64,000 nt of DNA, from assembly GCA_022478985.1 (NCBI GenBank), contig JAKSZP010000002.1:1-64000 (forward strand). Direction: 5' to 3'. The number at the start of each line of letters is the position of its first letter. The stretch's first letter is position 1. Made by a program: the position numbers and the translations under genes. Shown here piece by piece: positions 12,650 to 24,771 of the stretch. The stretch is from Massospora cicadina. Its lineage: Eukaryota; Entomophthoromycota; Entomophthoromycetes; Entomophthorales; Entomophthoraceae. A model generated the notes under the pieces. The model was not told the DNA's origin, ran no database searches, and worked only from the letters and a program-made list of their open reading frames with translations.

Positions 12650-14060
12650 GTACCCTTGATTTAAAAGTTGAAGTTGATAATTTTATAATCTCTGTGGACG
12701 AATGCCTTTAATTATTGGAGGAAATGATTAATGAAGAACATGATGGCCAGAATAGCCTCAATTACCAGGGATACAAGGAGTTCGTGGTGAGCGCAGACCC
12801 CCCAGTTGTGACAAGTGTGATGGTGAATGGGGACCCCCTGGCTGTGACAGACAGGATGGTAGATGTGGATTCTTTGGGCTAAGATGACCTTTGGGAACTA
12901 GTGCTGACCCAGGAATCCCTGAAAAACGCCTCCAGGCATTAATTCAGCAAGTTAAAAACCTTAACGTCAAATTAGGGTGCTTCACCCAAGGAGACCAATT
13001 CACTTGGGTAGAGTTTCCTTATCCCATGATTTTCTCTACCTGCTCAACATGAATGCCTTGGGAACTTGGAGGCCCTACCTGCTGTGATATGTAGGTTGGC
13101 GCAAAGGGTGCTTACCACCAAGAAACATCAACTCAAACTCTGAGATGCCACTAATGAATTAAAAAAAATGAAATGTGGCAGTTGAACCAACTCTTTGCTA
13201 GGAAATCATCTCTTAGTGCCACTCATAAATGAATAGAAAAAATAATCAAAGCTATGTTCAATTTACAAAGTCAAGTGTATGTTCTTAATCCTCAAGTGTA
13301 TTCCCAAGATATCGCTTCTTTGTTAAATGAAACCGCAGTTAAGATGTTGGTTCATGTCATTTGGCCTCCAACCCCCAAGTGGTACATTAAACCTTCATAT
13401 AAGGAAAAGTATGTCCACAGAGAGGGAAACATCTTCTCTTTCTTATATTTTTGCAAAAGCTCTATGGGAAAGTAACCAATCATCAATGGATTAAACACCT
13501 TATGAAATGTCTTAGTTGCATGGCTCAAGACATTATGGGTCCCATATATTGCATTGTCATACTTGGACTGATGATAAGACTTCTTTGCTCCAGGAAATTT
13601 AAGTCGACCTAAATCTATATAACCAAAAATAGACCTTCATAGGAATAATCATTAATTGGGGAGAAACTATCAATGAGTTCCCCATCATTCTTACCTTGAG
13701 GCTCAAAAGTTGGTTGCAGGGAAATGTCTTACATTAGGTGATGCTATCACTGCCTTGTCTTTGGCATCTAAAAATATGCCTAATAATCTACTTTATCTAA
13801 AAGCAGTGATTCCAACTTGGCGTCCCTCCTCTATATCAGAAGAGCTATTTTAGAAATTCCTGACAAACTACATAATCCTTATGGGCCACCTCGTTTTAAC
13901 AACAATAATCCCAACCCCAAGTGTTAGCTGTTACACCCTACAATTCACCTACACCTGAATTATACTGCACCCATTGCAAGAAAACTAACCACACTGTAGA
14001 CTTTTGTCGCATCATTCAACATAAGTCAGCAAAAGATCAGTCAGTATAGGGCAGGAGGCT
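12650..14060 (+). pseudogene. Element C gag remnant
   Basis: Reading frames are broken into short pieces; the longest is 13254-13475. The end is clear: at about 13969-14010 the frame reads YCTHCKKTNHTVDFC, a complete CCHC zinc knuckle (Cys-x2-Cys-x4-His-x4-Cys) of a nucleocapsid. The upstream part is assigned to gag by position only. Confidence 0.65.
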
Positions 14061-14429
14061 CCATATGCTGATAGAAATCAAGTGCCTCAAGACCCTTGTT
14101 CTAGTTCTAGCTCTATTCCCAGCACTTTGGGATGTTTTTGTGTTAACTGCGCCTGCAGAAGTTGACGTACCTCTTCCTATTTAAGGAAATATAAATCTCC
14201 AGCTTTCTTAATTTTTTTATGTTGGTCAGTTACCCAAACAAATTTTGGCAGTCAACTCCTTTATGGAAAGCCAACCATTGGCAGATATAACTTTTTAAAC
14301 GCATTGAACAGCCCCAATCCTGGATGCAGTAGAATCCTCTGATTGCTTTGCTACAAATCCCTAATGACAGTTTACTAGCTGATATTTACCAGTTTGGATC
14401 TTTAGTAATTTGAGTAGAGGTAGTGTTAC

Positions 14430-14720
14430 ATATGGTTAAAGTCCTAGAAATAATTGACACTGGTTCCCTGGTTAACGTATTTCTGACCTGACTTATCCAG
14501 AAAGTAAAATTGGCTCCAGACTTGATTCACAAAGCTGAATATAAGATTGCCTGTAATAAATCAATTAGAGATATGATCTTATCATGCCTTACTTCTTTTT
14601 TTTTAGTACTAGATGGTCCCAACATCATGCCTTACTTCTTGATTTGGAAAAATTTTAATTACTGCCCCCACCATTGAGTTAGAAAACAATATTTATGAGT
14701 TGCTTATTTGGTCCAACTGA
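14430..14720 (+). pseudogene. Element C aspartic protease remnant
   Basis: The frame at about 14437-14480 reads VKVLEIIDTGSLVNVF. DTG is the protease active-site triad and the context matches the proteases of A and G. The gene is interrupted downstream by the 26 bp tail insertion at 14598-14623. Confidence 0.7.
14598..14623 (-). mobile_element. Ultra-short non-LTR tail insertion 2 (26 bp)
   Basis: A T run followed by AGTACTAGATGGTCCCAAC is flanked by a perfect 17 bp duplication, atcatgccttacttctt (14581-14597 and 14624-14640). The edge is ambiguous by a few T bases. It has the same tail as insertion 1, extended by four bases, and lies on the minus strand within the protease region of element C. 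Confidence 0.9.
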
Positions 14721-14910
14721 TCTCGGAGTCTAACTGCATCATCAACCACTAAGAAAAATATCTGTCCCTACTATGGTATTAGATCCTATTAATATGTAAA
14801 CTCCCCTTCAAAAGTAAAGAAGCCCCAAAAAACGGACATGCCTCATTGAATACCCATACTCCATCTGAAAAGTTAAATATCAAGTCTTAGGGGAAAAACA
14901 AGTTAACACG

Positions 14911-15200
14911 GAGGCTGTGGATGCCAAAGACGTGATCCCTCTGTATGCCCCTCATACTATCACAATTCCCTCTGACTCACAAGTTATTATGGATACAGAA
15001 ATCCAGATTCTCACCCCTCCTACTCAAATTTTGGAGCTAAGTGGACACCCAAACCCTTCAATCAAAGAAGCGTTGACCTGCTGGGGGATTTTAATCAGCC
15101 TACATGAAATCTATCTAAATCTTTTTTAGAGAATTTAATGAATCATACACTACAAGTCCCTAAGCATGCCCCTATCACTTATGTAAAACTATGTCCCATT
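14911..15200 (+). pseudogene. Element C dUTPase-like remnant
   Basis: The frame at 14917-15129 contains HTITIPSDSQVIMDTEIQI, which parallels SIPSGHQVIVDTELEV of element E at the same place between protease and RT. The second half is too altered to align with confidence. By itself this would not be recognised as a dUTPase; the call rests on E, D and A. Confidence 0.5.
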
Positions 15201-15789
15201 GAGAATATTGCTGATATGAGCTGTTTTGGCTCTTTAAAAGATTTAGGATTTGATTCCTTACCCACCATAGCTCTGGTCAAAAGCAGAATATGAGTTAATC
15301 TCACCCTAATGAATGCCAGAACGTTATAGACCTCCTATGAGGAATATGGCAATATTTTTTTCCTTAGGAACCAAGTGACTATAAAAAATTCCAGGGTAAT
15401 ACACCAAATTGAGACTGAGGCTCACCCTCCATTCAAATCCTGGCCATACCAAAATCTAAAGTGGAGGAAGCTCAAGTAGCCTTAAAAGTTACAGCAATTG
15501 TTGAAAGCTGGTTATTAGTGCCTTCTTAAAGCCCGTTGGATTCCCCACTTCTATTGATTTAAAAAGAATGGTAGCCACGCCTTATTATGGATTGTCACCA
15601 CCTCAACTCTATCATCCTGTCAGATTCTGGTGGTTGACTCAAAAATAAACCTTTGATAACCATCATATTGAGCCATTTACCCTTTCAATGCTTGAGCTAA
15701 CACCTATATTACCACCCCAAAGCCTATTGCAATTATTTAATTTGGGCCAAATATCTCAATGTCAATTTGATAAAATATTTTATCAAAGT

Positions 15790-16785
15790 GCTTAAACCAA
15801 ATATGCTTGCACAATATGGCCAATTTCTTATGCATCTAATCTCGGCAATTGGTCCCAATTAATGGGAACACAAACAACTAACCTGTATGTAAAATCGTTC
15901 AGGACTGACCCAAAGTTAATGTCTAAAAATCCCATGGACCATCAGACAAATGAAAAACGTAGTCAATTTTCCGCCCTAGGGCGAAATTCATACATCAATC
16001 TATGTAATCCACACAATAGCACTTGCACTTGGACTGCCAAAAAGGGAGTACTTAGTGATATCGAGGAAGAGCCTGCCAATGTCCCAATTAGGGGTGCATC
16101 ATTTACTTCAATTGAGGCCAAAATTTCACAGGTGTGTTTCATCAGCAGTATGACGAAACTCAAATCAAGAAGATCCTAGGACAATTTTGCATGCTTTTAT
16201 TGCAATTTTTATACCTGAAATTCTCCCAATTTTGAGAGTATTTTGCCACAATAAACCTAAGAAAAGGTTTCAGTCATATCAGTTCACGGGTGAACTGATG
16301 TGGTGAAATATCTGTTAAGATTGCATGCTTGAATGTGGCCAGGAGATGCCCTAGAGGTATAAATACCGGCGCCTGGCCTAATGACCATTATCTAATAAAC
16401 ATCTTATAATAAAGTTATTTTATTTCAACTCTTTCTGGTTTTCTCATCTGAATCTTTTCTTTGGAGAAGTATCGACAAACTGAAAGGACAAAATCCCCAG
16501 TTTGTATTGAAACCTGGCTCAGAAGAGAACCAAAATATGTTGGGAAAATTACGTCCAAAATCGACCAGAAGCGTCAGGACTATATTAATAGGGCTAGTAA
16601 GTTCCAAATGGTGAATATACTGTAAGCCACTGGCCATATCAAGGATCATCCGGCGTAACATTGAACCAAATAAGCGTGAAGGATACCAATTTTCAAGCAA
16701 GTGATCCTCAGATTTTCACACACCCAAAAATATAGCTATCCTCTGCATCATATGGATTATTCCTTACTATTGATGTTGGGATCAC
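15790..16785 (+). repeat. Family-I LTR-type repeat, copy 1 (inside element C RT)
   Basis: This block interrupts the RT of C. It is related to 60560-61330: both hold a segment ending in CCAATTAGGRGTGCATCATT and, 270-300 bp later, a TATA box with a GC-rich island. Edges are approximate. A perfect 22 bp palindrome (15766-15787) lies at the left border. The small open frames on both strands here have no recognisable domain. It is best explained as a solo LTR, but I could not prove terminal repeats or a target duplication. Confidence 0.6.
16356..16378 (+). promoter_or_regulatory. LTR core promoter of family I, copy 1
   Basis: GTATAAATA is followed at once by CCGGCGCCTGGCC. The same arrangement occurs at 61146-61168 in the second copy, and this stretch is far better kept than its surroundings. 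A TATA box in an LTR marks the likely transcription start, about 25-30 bases downstream. Confidence 0.6.
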
Positions 16786-17389
16786 ACATTTTCTTGGATA
16801 TAAATCTTACCAATGAATACTGACAAGCCAATTTTGTCACCAAAGGACTGTGAAAATGCACTATCATCTCAAGTGAAGGATTATTTGAGTCCACTAGAAT
16901 GCTTCAGAAAATGTAATGCCCTGGTACCTTCCAACGCGCCATGTATGGACTCTTAGACGATTTAAAACTCTCCTGTGTGCTAGTTTACCTTGACAAATAC
17001 ACCATTTTTTGAGAACCTTTACCAGACACATAGATCACCTCAGGTAAGACTTTCAGTGGTTATAGAAATTTTTGTTAAAACTAAAGCTGTCAAAATGCTC
17101 TTTCTTTCAGAGTGAGATGAAGTTTTTGGGCCATAAGGTAAGTATATCCAGCATATCCTTGATGTATGACAAGGTCTTGGGCATTACTAGGATGTCCCCT
17201 AATCCCTAAAAATGTACAAGACTTCTTAAGAATGGGAGGTTATTATTGTTAGTTTATTTCCCAAATTTCTGACACCTCCAAGCCTCTAGTTTAATTATTG
17301 AATAAGGGATATACTTTCAATGGAAAGAAGAAACACAAAAGGCCTTTGACTTGCTACACATCTCTCTCCCACTCTCTAGTACTTTTTCA

Positions 17390-17700
17390 TCCAAAACTTT
17401 GATAAACCTTTCTCCTCTTTACTGATGCTAGTGATATAGCCATTGGAGCTATAATATCTCAGCATGACAAACTTAGTGGACCATCCTATCACCTACTATA
17501 TCTAGATCTTATTCAGAGCCAAACACAACTATAGAGCTATGGAATGCAGATGCTTGGCAGTCCTACTGGTTATTGAGAATTTCTAACCTTATTAATACTG
17601 GAAAAACTTCACCATAAATACTGCCCATGATTCATTGCAATGGGTATAGCAAATGAGGGTCCCAATGGGTGATTAGCCTGATAGGCGTTAAAACTTCAAA
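17390..17700 (+). pseudogene. Element C RNase H remnant
   Basis: The frame near 17405-17460 reads LFTDASDIAIGAIISQ, the start of a Gypsy RNase H with its first catalytic Asp (TDAS). The rest is broken by stops. It follows the RT and precedes the integrase. Confidence 0.7.
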
Positions 17701-17929
17701 ACTATTACATTTTCATTATCCATCAAACAGGGCTATACACCAAAATAAAGATTGCTGATTTTGGCTTCCCATATTAATTTTAACTGACCCTTAAGAGGAT
17801 CAACTCTACGACCTCCTAACGCAATTGAATCCATGGAAGGACGAATCCCCAACCTTTCACAGAAATTAGCAAAAATTGGCGAATCTTCATGTAAAATATG
17901 GCCAATTGTAAAAACTTATGTCCAAAATT

Positions 17930-18990
17930 GGGTGCCCTATGTATGACCTTTGGCTAGAACCAATGTCATATTAGAGAGACTTTGGCAAGTTGACCACAGG
18001 GGAATTTGGAAAGCCTATCAGTGGCTTAAGACTGAATGTTATTGGAAAGGAATGCTTTTTTTCAATCTAGGATGTATTAGAGTCCTGTCTTGTATGCAAA
18101 AGTCAAGCTAGACCCAATCTAAAAACTCAACATTCAGTGGTTCCATCCAGTCAACCCTTCCATATTATTAGCATTGATATTGTGGAACATCTCCCTTGAG
18201 CCTCTAATGCTCATAAGTTCCTCCTTATAGTCGTGTATCATTTAACTAAGTAAATTTGAAGCTATATCCCTAACATCTACTTTGGCAAAACCTACCGCCA
18301 CATTTTTATATAATTGGATTATCACCTAACATGGGTGCCCTAGTGTCATTCTTTCAAATAACGGAAAAACTTTTGATCATCACTGGTGAAAGATTTAGCT
18401 GAACTGATGGGAACCACACAGGTATTCTCCACCCCACACCATCCTGCAACCAATGGTTCGGCAGAGATGGCAAATTTTAATCCAACTGCAACCCTCCGGA
18501 AAATGGCTATGACTGACCCCCTCCATTGGCCCCAATATTTGCCTAGTGCAATTCTGGCCTATAGGATCAGCTATTTATCAAATAACTAATATGTTGCCCT
18601 TTCAAGCGTTTCATAAAAAAGAAATCCCCAGCTGCCTTCTAAAGTGCAGGCTATGATGACCAAGCCTCTCTCAAAGCCTGAAGTCCTATGCAAAGTATTG
18701 CCAATGAAATCTTTTGACTTCAGGCTCTGGTTTCCAAGAACCTACCTTCTACAACTAGTAGAGAACTAAATTAATTTAAATATAAGCATGATCCACTGCA
18801 CACCTTCCAACCAGGTGACCTAGACCTTTTCTACCATCATTGGCCTGGAGGCCATGACAACAAATTGGGCACCAACTAGTCAGGGCCTTATAAGTCATTT
18901 ATAATCAGGGCAATGAACACTCAATTGTAGAGGTCAATCAAGGTACCATAGCAAACTGCGTACATAGTTGATTTCCTCATCCGTTTTCCC
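17930..18990 (+). pseudogene. Element C integrase remnant
   Basis: The zinc-binding part lies near 17970-18110. The core has an altered HGCP block near 18330-18370 (Asn replaces the second catalytic Asp) and an open stretch at 18386-18589 with STPHHPATNGSAEM, where the third catalytic residue is still Glu. The C-terminal part near 18800 reads FQPGDLDLFYHHWPGG, matching the end of related integrases. Many stops are present. Confidence 0.75.
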
Positions 18991-19002
18991 ATACAACAAT
19001 AT

Positions 19003-19012
19003 CTTGAGGAGG
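19003..19012 (+). other. Polypurine tract of element C
   Basis: The sequence TTGAGGAGG lies directly before TGTTTTCAGG, the first bases of the 3' LTR. This is the expected place for the plus-strand primer and confirms the plus orientation. Confidence 0.7.
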
Positions 19013-19581
19013 TGTTTTCAGGATTCCTACCCAAATTGGATATTTGGATGTGTCAATGGAAGAAAATGAGCCCAATCTGTACAATTAGCCTGAACATTTA
19101 TTAAGGAAATCCTGATGAAATTCAAGCTGTCTCAAAGTCAGGGATCAATACTGAATTATGCAGTTGACTATTGCTCTCTCAGAGATTCCTAACCTTGGGG
19201 TTCAAACCTGATCCATATGGTGAGAGAATTCTATTTGATTGAGATAACTAGCCTGTTGCATAATACCATATTTGTGATAAATATAGATCTTAGCTTAAAT
19301 TGCTTGGAGATTTTATAAAAAACCTTCCCAATCTCACTTACATTATAAATTTTAAGCATATTAAGATTACTTTCTTTTTTTGCCATTTTAAGTTAAATTT
19401 GCCTACCACTATTAACTTAGGGACAAACTTATATAGGAATTACCACTCCAGACATAGTATCTGAAGTTTTAAACTTTTTTGATCAAGAAAAGCAAAAAGG
19501 TATACTCCAACACACAGGAGTTTTGGGTTCCCTGGCCTCAAAACTTAAGGGATATGTGGTAATAAACCCATGGTCCCAACA
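19013..19581 (+). repeat. 3' LTR of element C
   Basis: It runs from TGTTTTCAGGATTCC to CCATGGTCCCAACA and aligns with 11339-11943. It holds the uninterrupted version of the site that received tail insertion 1. Flanks (gagta before the 5' LTR, tatgc after this one) do not form a target duplication. Confidence 0.88.
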
Positions 19582-21960
19582 TATGCTATGAATTATGACA
19601 AGGCCATTATGGTCTTATATGACCTCTCTGGTGGACAATTCATATTGCCGCTGACCAAAATCTTAATTAAAATCTTATAAGGCTTCTTTTACAAATACAA
19701 CTTAAGTTAGGCCTGCCTTAGTAGAGAGTGTGCTTGATGTTCCCGCTACCCTCTTTCTAATAGTAATCCTGCTTTTATCACTCCCTGCCTATCTAATTGT
19801 ATGTTTATAGGATAAGGATCTTTTGAAGTGAAACCCTCAACTAAACCAGCAAATTGGCAAATTTATTTCTTGTAAAAATTTCCCTATTGCTGACCTAATT
19901 TCCCAAAATTTCCAATTTTTCAAAAATTTTCTTTCCCCAAATTTTGCTTATTTTTTACTTTAATTTTGTGGTACAGCTATTCAATTTTATAATTACTTTA
20001 TTTTCTGATTTTTCTGTTTCCAAATTCCTTTTTCATCCCCCAATACATTTTTTATATCAGTAAACTTTTGTGGTCAATCAAGTGACAGGTGTCACAACTA
20101 GTGGCATTTTATCTGGTCTAGACTACCCTTCCAAGGCTAAGCATCTGAAGCCACTGGAAGTAAGGCCAGAACCCTTAAGAGACACTATAATCTCTAAGGT
20201 CATTTTCCAAAAATGGGTTCTTTGTTTGCATGTCAGTCCTAAAGCTAATGGTTCAAGAATAAATGAAACTCAGGAGAAAAGTGGTTTAAAATCTAGAAAA
20301 TCAATATTGTCAGGAATAATAGGACTACACAAAATTGGATGAAGTATAAATGCCAGATAGTTTTCAATCTCTATGGGGAGTTTAATTTCCATGGAAGCTA
20401 CTAAAATTGCAACAAATGTTAAGCTCCAATATGAGCAACTAAAATATTGAAACCCTCTTAATCTTCCATATTAGTTGATAAAAATCTTGCCATTTATAGA
20501 TCATTTAAATCTTCCAAAGTGATCAGGAAAGATCATGTCAACCAGAATCCTTCACATTCCATTGCATCATTCCAGAAATTGTTGTACCCTACTTGATCCT
20601 GCACTTTAGCTAAATTTTATAGATGCCCCAAAATTTTTAATAAAAACATTGAAAGGCTGCTAGGGAGAAATCACTGAAAGCCAAGATTCTGAGGGCAGGG
20701 CTTCAATGTTCACAGCTCTGGATGAGATTTCTAGACATTAGAATATAATATAAACTTAAATAAAAAATTATTATTTAAAATCAAAATCAAAATCAAAACT
20801 TATTTTAGGAGGTCTGATCTTTATCAGATATTGAATTAGCTAAAGGGAATAAAAGAAAATGGAAAATAGGATAAAACCCCTAAAAGCTCTACACACAACG
20901 TATAATAGGTCAAAACTCCATGGACCACATTGCTATTTGATATATCAGTTTGGGGCATTGGCGCACAACGCCAACATAGTCATAATTGTCCCCTACCCAA
21001 AGTTCATCTACTGGGATTAAAATTGGGAGGCATTGGAAGTGAGTCCATACTCTACCACTGGGGTACCCTCTTTAAGAACTTAAATAAAACTAAGATAAAT
21101 AATGACTTCCGCTGAAAAAATACTTATTTAAAAATAAATATTACTAATTATAGTACAGTTGATAATAAAAGGTGATTAAGGATTACTGGGAATTTGCAAA
21201 GAGTGATTCTTGATTCCCAAGTGATTTGACTATCTCATCTCACCTGTAAGTCATCTGAGCTTCTTGATCTACTGATAATATTTCCATACCATTGTTTAAA
21301 TTGGTTAGGACTGGAGTTGAGTTGGGTAAAGCGATATTTTAAAAAGTGCAGCGGAAAGGAAGGTTTTGGTATACATTTTTTACTTTGAATGAGGTGTTAA
21401 AATTTGAATATCTCCAAATAGTAAGATCTTTGTTGAATGGATTAGCGGATTCAGAAAGGTTTTGGGATTTAGCAAAGTATTTGAAAATACAAATATAAAA
21501 TTGTTAACCAAATTTGGAGTAGTTCAAGTATTACCCTAAATTCATATTCTAGATTGCTGACATGGAATTGACCTTAATTTGGACTTATGGGGCCATTTGG
21601 CAGCTCACAAATCAAGTCTTAAAAAGGGTGTCTGCTGATATTCTCCCTGGGACAAGTATTCCACCTTGCATAGGGAGAATCCCAACAATCTTCTCATTTG
21701 TATCTACAATTTTTGCCTAGTTTTTTTCTCTATAGAGATTTTGCCTGTTAAAAATTAACAGAGGTTTATCTTGGTGATGACTATTCTGCCAAGAGATTGT
21801 GCTAGAGACCCAAAGTCTCCTAGGAGATTTCGCTATAGCTATAATGACTATTATTTGTGTAGTTTTAATGGTTCAGCCTTTGAATTTTAGTAAAAAACTA
21901 TTAATGGTGTTCACTTCCCAGGTCCCTTATGAGGCTACCTGGTGAAGACATACCTTTACA
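19582..21960. other. AT-rich region, no recognised gene
   Basis: Open frames such as 20070-20342 and 20930-21115 lack any motif I know. A TATA-like GAAGTATAAATGCC lies near 20340 and could belong to another LTR, but I found no partner repeat. The 5' LTR of element G may be hidden here; I could not delimit it. Confidence 0.45.
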
Positions 21961-21989
21961 TGAACAACCCAGAAACCAAAATATACCAA

Positions 21990-22990
21990 GATGGAGGAGA
22001 ATATGAGCTTGATAGTGGACCAGCTTTTGGTGGAAACCTTGAAGCTCAAAATAGCGCCCTTAAACAACAGCTGCTAAAAGTGGCCTGAGGAGCGTGATTA
22101 AGTTTTGAAGGAGATAGATGGTAAGGATCTAACTCTGATCTCATTGTACATCAAAGTTGTTTCCCTGTCATCCAAATTAGCAAGCCAGTCTGCTGATATA
22201 AAAAATCTCCACCAACTCCTAGATATCAAAGCCTCAATCAATAATTTCAACGCTTGCTACGCCACCCTTCAGGATGATATGGTTGACTTCTATTGTCAGA
22301 TCAACAAGACTATCCCCAATATTGACCTAGGAACTACAGAGTCAACTGAGTCATACCAGTCTCCTACTCCAACTATACATGTTCTCCCTGAGTCTGTTGG
22401 ATATTTTAAGCCACCTTAAAGAGTAGTACGTGCCTGGGACCAAACTCATCCAGTCTTATCTCTACATGTATGAAATTGTGATTAAATACACTATAGATCA
22501 GCAAAATTGCCAGCACATGCAAACCTCTCTTGATATCAAGGCTTGAGATATCATGATGGAATATTTCAAAGAGTTTGCTAGTTGGGTATAGCTAAAGGAC
22601 GCCTTTATCAAAGAATTTGTTAATAACATATCTCTGTCTAATTTAAAAGGCGTTCATACAGATCTTCCCAAACATGGCAAAATAAACATAAAGTTTGCAG
22701 AGAATTTTTTTATCTGAATCTCAGACCATTGCGTCCTGCAATCAATTTAACTTGGACAATGACATTGCTGTCATCCTCTCACATTTCAACATGGCGAATC
22801 CTTGTGCTACACTTCCAGGATGTGAAAAATATATAAAATGCATATTTAAAATTAAGGGACCTCATCATGGAGTTGCATGACTGGAGGTACATCTATCACA
22901 TAACAAGAAGAAATTGCCTCACAATTATGTAGTGGGACAATTTTAAAGATCAAAAGCTTAAAGCTAACCTTAATCCTTATCAGGATTTTA
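21990..22990 (+). pseudogene. Element G gag, N-terminal part
   Basis: An ATG near 21991 opens MEENMSLIVDQLLVETLKL. After a frameshift an open stretch (22105-22419, 104 codons) continues with heptad-like Leu/Ile spacing (LSSKLASQSADIKNLHQLLD), suggesting a coiled coil as in the gag of A. The assignment rests on position and on the coiled coil, not on a capsid motif. Confidence 0.5.
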
Positions 22991-23463
22991 ATCAAATAGT
23001 TTCTCTATAATCAACAAATAAACATTTTAAGAAGTTAAGAAAGTTGCTGACTTAATTAAAAGTAACAATAAATTTATTTTAGATATATAACAAATTACAC
23101 TCCCTGCTAGGTTGGGTTGAGCTGGTTTGATGATCTGGTGGTTAAATAAGTCAGGGTCATTTGCTGACTTATTTAGGAGTTTATATCTATAAAAATGAAT
23201 CAATAAATTAATTTGTGCTCCCCATTTGGTTGGGTTGAGATGTCTCAATCTGCTAGATCAAGAAAAGTGTCAAGTAATCTCTGACAGAAAATTGGCATTT
23301 TGACACCAGTGACTGAGGCTGAGAATGTTAAAATCAATCATATTTAATAAATTATTTTTATCTTAAGTGTGACTTTGTGAGAGTATCAATAATTTTCTGA
23401 TGATCCAATTGGTCAATCTTAACGCTGGAAACTGAGGCCAAATATGTCAAGGCATAATTTATA

Positions 23464-23495
23464 TGAGGGTTAGTCAAAAAGTAAAGGCAAATTTT
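23464..23495 (+). repeat. mariner left terminal inverted repeat
   Basis: It starts TGAGGGTTAGTCAAAAAGTA and is the inverse of the right repeat with one clear substitution. The flanking TA is at 23462-23463. Confidence 0.93.
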
Positions 23496-23539
23496 TTAAA
23501 AAGGAAATTTTTATTGTGTAAACAAGATGACAAGTAACA

Positions 23540-24610
23540 TCATTTTTCTACACAATCTCCCTCAATTTCTATGCACTTGGTCCATATCTTGAAAAGCTTC
23601 ATAATTCTGTCCTGGAAGAAGATTTGTGGCATCATGCACAGCCACTCGCGCACCGCCTCCACAACCTCATCATCCAATGATAATTTGGATTCATGCAGGT
23701 GCTCCCTCATCGGACCAAAAAGGTGAAAATCACCTGGAGCTAGGTCAGGACTGTACGGTGGATGCTCCAGCAGCTCAAAACCAAGATCTTGAATGCACTG
23801 GATCGTTTTCCCCGCAGTATGAGGACAGGCATTGTCCTAAAGCAAAAGCACACCTTTTGAAAGTTTTCCTCGCCTCTTTGTTTTGATTTTGGGTTTCAGA
23901 ACTCGCAGTAGCTCACAGTAGCTGTCACTATTCACTGTTTGACCTTTAGGAGTGTAATAAATTAGAAGTAGACCTTTCATATCCTAAAACACTGTCATCA
24001 TCAAATTTCCTGCAGAAACTTGTATTTTGAACTTTTTGCTGTAGGTGAGGATGGATGTTTCCACACCATACTCTGCCGCTTACTCTGTGGTTCAAAGTGA
24101 TGGACCCACGTCTCATCAACGGTTACTATGCGACTGAGAAACTCTTCTTCTTCCTCTTCTAAACGCCTTAAATGTGATTTCGAAATTTCCAAACGTTTCT
24201 GTTTGTGCTGGTCTGTCAGTCAATGTGATACCCAATGAGCACACACTTTGTGATAATTTAGTGATTTGTGGATGATTGCAACTGCTGAACCATGGCTAAT
24301 GTTCAACGCATGTACAATATAATCAATTTTGACATGACAATCATCATGAATCATTCTCTCAACTGTCTCGATGTTCTTGTCCATCTTTGAAGTGGATGGC
24401 CTACCTGAACGCTCTTCATCGCAGATAGATACATGACCATTTTTAAAGCGATTTAACCACTCATAAATTTTGCGTTCACTAAGACAGCTCTCACTATACT
24501 GCTGCTGCATTCTGCAAATGTCTCTACGCAGGTTTAGTCCCTTCAGAGTGCAGAAAACGTACCACTCCCCTCATTTCTTCCTTGGTGCACACAGACAATG
24601 GGGCACTCAT
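23540..24610 (-). pseudogene. mariner transposase (DD34D), broken
   Basis: This enzyme cuts and pastes the element by binding the inverted repeats. The likely start is the ATG at 24610 (MSAPLSVCTKEEM), and the frame ends with a TGA at 23540-23542, about 355 codons as in the family. Visible parts are the helix-turn-helix domain with ERKIYEWLNRFKNG and DEERSGRPSTS, the first catalytic Asp in TVDETWVHHFEP, the second in DNACPHTAGK and the third in SPDLAPGDFHLFGP. The last two Asp are separated by 34 residues, the mariner signature. A frameshift near 24530, stops near 24235 and before DNACPH, and a frameshift near 24050 inactivate it. It resembles animal mariners. Confidence 0.93.
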
Positions 24611-24739
24611 AATAAAATGCCCTGAAATCACTATGAATGGAGCTGAGCACTGAAACAACACATCTAAAGAACAAAAAACTTTGAGGTTATGATATGTCAT
24701 TTTTCAGTCAGTGCTGCCATCCATTGCAGCAGGGAAAAT

Positions 24740-24771
24740 AAAATTTGCCTTTACTTTTTGACTTACCCTCA
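24740..24771 (-). repeat. mariner right terminal inverted repeat
   Basis: Read on the minus strand it starts TGAGGGTAAGTCAAAAAGTA. The flanking TA is at 24772-24773. Confidence 0.93.

Larger units (their letters stand above)
15430..17330 (+). pseudogene. Element C reverse transcriptase, split by an inserted LTR
   Basis: The RT N-terminus is visible near 15440-15600, where a Pro-Leu-Asp-Ser-Pro-Leu stretch precedes a Lys/Asp segment. After the family-I insertion, RT resumes near 16790 with a Leu-Asp-Ile block, then a Phe-Gln-x-Ala-Met-equivalent region and the active-site strand LVYLDKYT at about 16980, where the second Asp is Lys. Stops and frameshifts are frequent. Distances between motifs agree with the intact RTs of A and E once the insertion is left out. 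Confidence 0.7.
11339..19581 (+). mobile_element. Ty3/Gypsy LTR retrotransposon, element C (full length, heavily decayed)
   Basis: Direct LTRs at 11339-11943 and 19013-19581 enclose gag, protease, a dUTPase-like remnant, RT, RNase H and integrase in the plus direction. LTR divergence is much greater than in A (roughly a fifth of positions by eye), so C is older, and nearly every domain has stops. It contains two short non-LTR tail insertions (11507-11528 and 14598-14623) and a family-I LTR of about 1 kb inside the RT. Integrase runs almost to the polypurine tract, so there is no room for the antisense region seen in A and E. Confidence 0.88.
23464..24771 (-). mobile_element. mariner transposon (1308 bp)
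   Basis: Near-perfect terminal inverted repeats of 32 bp (23464-23495 and 24740-24771) begin TGAGGG and contain AGTCAAAAAGTAAAGG. They are flanked by TA on both sides, the target duplication of Tc1/mariner elements. The length and the single transposase inside are typical of mariner. Only one or two bases differ between the repeats, while the transposase is broken by frameshifts and stops. Confidence 0.95.

Noticed and set aside
15963..16179. Overlapping plus and minus open frames inside the family-I repeat
   Set aside because: The same region in the second copy (60560-61330) is not open, so coding is unlikely.
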